Of a stretch of DNA of 24,215 bases, positions 23,110 to 24,215 are shown piece by piece. Position 1 is the stretch's first letter. Each line of letters starts with the position of its first letter. The translations under genes and the position numbers were made by a program. The stretch comes from CAZGKX01 sp964525945. GTDB lineage: Bacteria; Pseudomonadota; Gammaproteobacteria; Legionellales; Legionellaceae. The notes below the pieces were generated by a model. That model worked only from the letters and a program-made list of their open reading frames with translations, did not search any database and had not been told where the DNA came from. Location of the stretch: the NCBI GenBank assembly GCA_964525945.1, contig CAZGKX010000042.1, positions 1 to 24,215 on the forward strand, given 5' to 3'.

Positions 23110-24215
23110 TTAACGATTATCACCCATCATTTGCGGCAAACCGTTTTTAAATTGGCCAAACACTAAAATTCTGGTAATTTGGTGATTGCCATTTAAATAG
23201 AGCACGCCGCTTTTATCGCGAATACCCAGCGCCGGGAACAACGTTAATTGGTTAAGCTGTTCAGACAACGTGTAACTGTCCTGGCCCAAAGCATACAAAC
23301 GGTTGTAACTATTAAATTGCTCTGGCCAATTTTTATTTCCAACCTGATGAGAAAAAACCCAAGGCATGTCGCAAAAAATGACGCCATTGAGATCGCGATC
23401 TTTCATCGCATTTTGCATACCGGAATAAACACTGGACGTCGCGTACACAGGGACATCGGTGACATAATAATAACGCAATAAAGGCATGATTTGCCGGGCT
23501 TTACTGGGATAACCCACCAAAAAAATCACATCGAAATCTTGGCGCCGAGTCGGCGTCGATTCAATATTGGTGCCTAAAAATTGCCGCAACCGCTTGCCAC
23601 GCGCTTCACTGTCGGAAATCCGTAAAAAATCACGGACAGCATGATTGAGATCTTGGACAGGTGAATAATGCAAGGTATCCACGATTTGTCCGCCACTCGC
23701 GCGCCATTGTGCAGTAAAAGCATTGACCACATCATCACCCCAAGCCCCACTTGGCGCAATAACCAAAGCCCGCGTATAGCCATTTTTTTTGGCTTTAACA
23801 GCGACTTGCCTGGCTTCGTTATTGGGTGACAAACCAAATTGATAGGCATTTTCATGGCTTTGACCTTCAATGTCATTCAGTAACACGGTTGGCACCGGGT
23901 GGCTCATCGCCGCCACAGCAGCAACGTCGCCCTTGCTCAACGGCCCTACCACGTAATCAGCGCCATCTTGAATGGCTTGTTGGTAAAGCGCCTTGACATT
24001 TCCGTTATGGGTATTGTAAGTACGTATTTTCACAAAAGCAGTTTTATGGCTCGCTTCATAAGCGGCCATAAAACCATCTTTAATCGCGTTGCCAGGCCCG
24101 GCCAATGGACCCGTTAATGGCAATAACAACGCCATTTGTTGAGGTGCAGTGTATAAACGTTGTTTATCGAGCGACGAGGGTAAAATTGAATTCGCCGGGT
24201 GGTTGGGGTATTCCT
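23110..24215 (-). CDS. lpoA: Penicillin-binding protein activator LpoA/LppC, C-terminal part
   Basis: Outer-membrane lipoprotein that stimulates PBP1A during peptidoglycan synthesis in well-studied gammaproteobacteria. The frame is open to the window edge, so the N-terminus with lipobox and TPR region is missing. The visible 368 residues are the periplasmic-binding-protein-like domain: MALLLPLTGPLAGPGNAIKD, a typical opening of this fold, then GADYVVGPLSKGDVAAVA, LVIAPSGAWGDDVVNAF, DFDVIFLVGYPSKARQIMP and LNGVIFCDMPW. A branched-chain amino-acid binding protein is the alternative, but RQIMPLLRYYY and the later part fit LppC better. In E. coli the gene neighbours rsmI; the next gene here is out of view. 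Confidence 0.8.
   Translation of the reverse strand, partial: EYPNHPANSILPSSLDKQRLYTAPQQMALLLPLTGPLAGPGNAIKDGFMAAYEASHKTAFVKIRTYNTHNGNVKALYQQAIQDGADYVVGPLSKGDVAAVAAMSHPVPTVLLNDIEGQSHENAYQFGLSPNNEARQVAVKAKKNGYTRALVIAPSGAWGDDVVNAFTAQWRASGGQIVDTLHYSPVQDLNHAVRDFLRISDSEARGKRLRQFLGTNIESTPTRRQDFDVIFLVGYPSKARQIMPLLRYYYVTDVPVYATSSVYSGMQNAMKDRDLNGVIFCDMPWVFSHQVGNKNWPEQFNSYNRLYALGQDSYTLSEQLNQLTLFPALGIRDKSGVLYLNGNHQITRILVFGQFKNGLPQMMGDNR

Noticed and set aside
1..24215. CRISPR arrays, tRNA or rRNA genes, transposases, prophage genes
   Set aside because: None was recognised on either strand on reading the window. Apart from the 181-bp insert, no mobile-element signature was found.

Overview
The window is a chromosomal segment of a gammaproteobacterium. 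Gene content, the ptsP-lgt-thyA order, a TrpR-regulated trp operon, and a secreted DUF1566 plus YVTN-propeller protein of a kind common in Legionella all suggest Legionellales. This is inference from remembered families, not a search. Two 10-base N runs (11764-11773, 16365-16374) mark a draft scaffold, probably metagenomic, so any unusual junction must first be tested as an assembly error.

Layout: (1) 2-2231, end of ptsP, then lgt and thyA on +. (2) 2265-4114, a YbiT-type ABC-F ATPase gene on +. Its Walker A codons are interrupted by a 181-bp insert carrying the 3' end of a substrate-binding-protein gene and the 5' end of a NitT/TauT-type ABC ATPase gene. Removing the insert restores one reading frame. 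(3) 4121-7833, a three-gene minus-strand operon and the most novel part. It holds a 51-codon peptide gene resembling a lasso-peptide precursor, an asparagine-synthetase-like cyclase and a secreted DUF1566/beta-propeller protein, with no leader-binding protein, leader peptidase or transporter in view. (4) 7924-14873, a complete tryptophan operon trpE-G-D-C-F-B-A on +, with a promoter carrying a 24-bp palindrome over its -10 region. After a long perfect hairpin comes trpR, the likely regulator. (5) 14881-20588, a compact minus-strand run: MidA-like methyltransferase, PTPS/QueD homologue, priA, hot-dog thioesterase, and, after an N gap, malQ. (6) 20625-24215, a FolM-like pteridine reductase and a DUF4337 membrane protein on +, then a tRNA-dihydrouridine synthase and the C-terminal part of an LpoA/LppC lipoprotein on minus.

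How they work together: the trp genes convert chorismate to tryptophan with TrpR as probable sensor. The PTPS homologue, FolM homologue and ThyA all touch pterin/folate chemistry, though the PTPS homologue has lost several usual catalytic positions. Most other genes are housekeeping. The peptide-cyclase-propeller operon and the insert in the ABC-F gene are the accessory or unusual elements. No tRNA, rRNA, CRISPR array or insertion sequence was recognised, and no gene-free stretch exceeds 300 bases.
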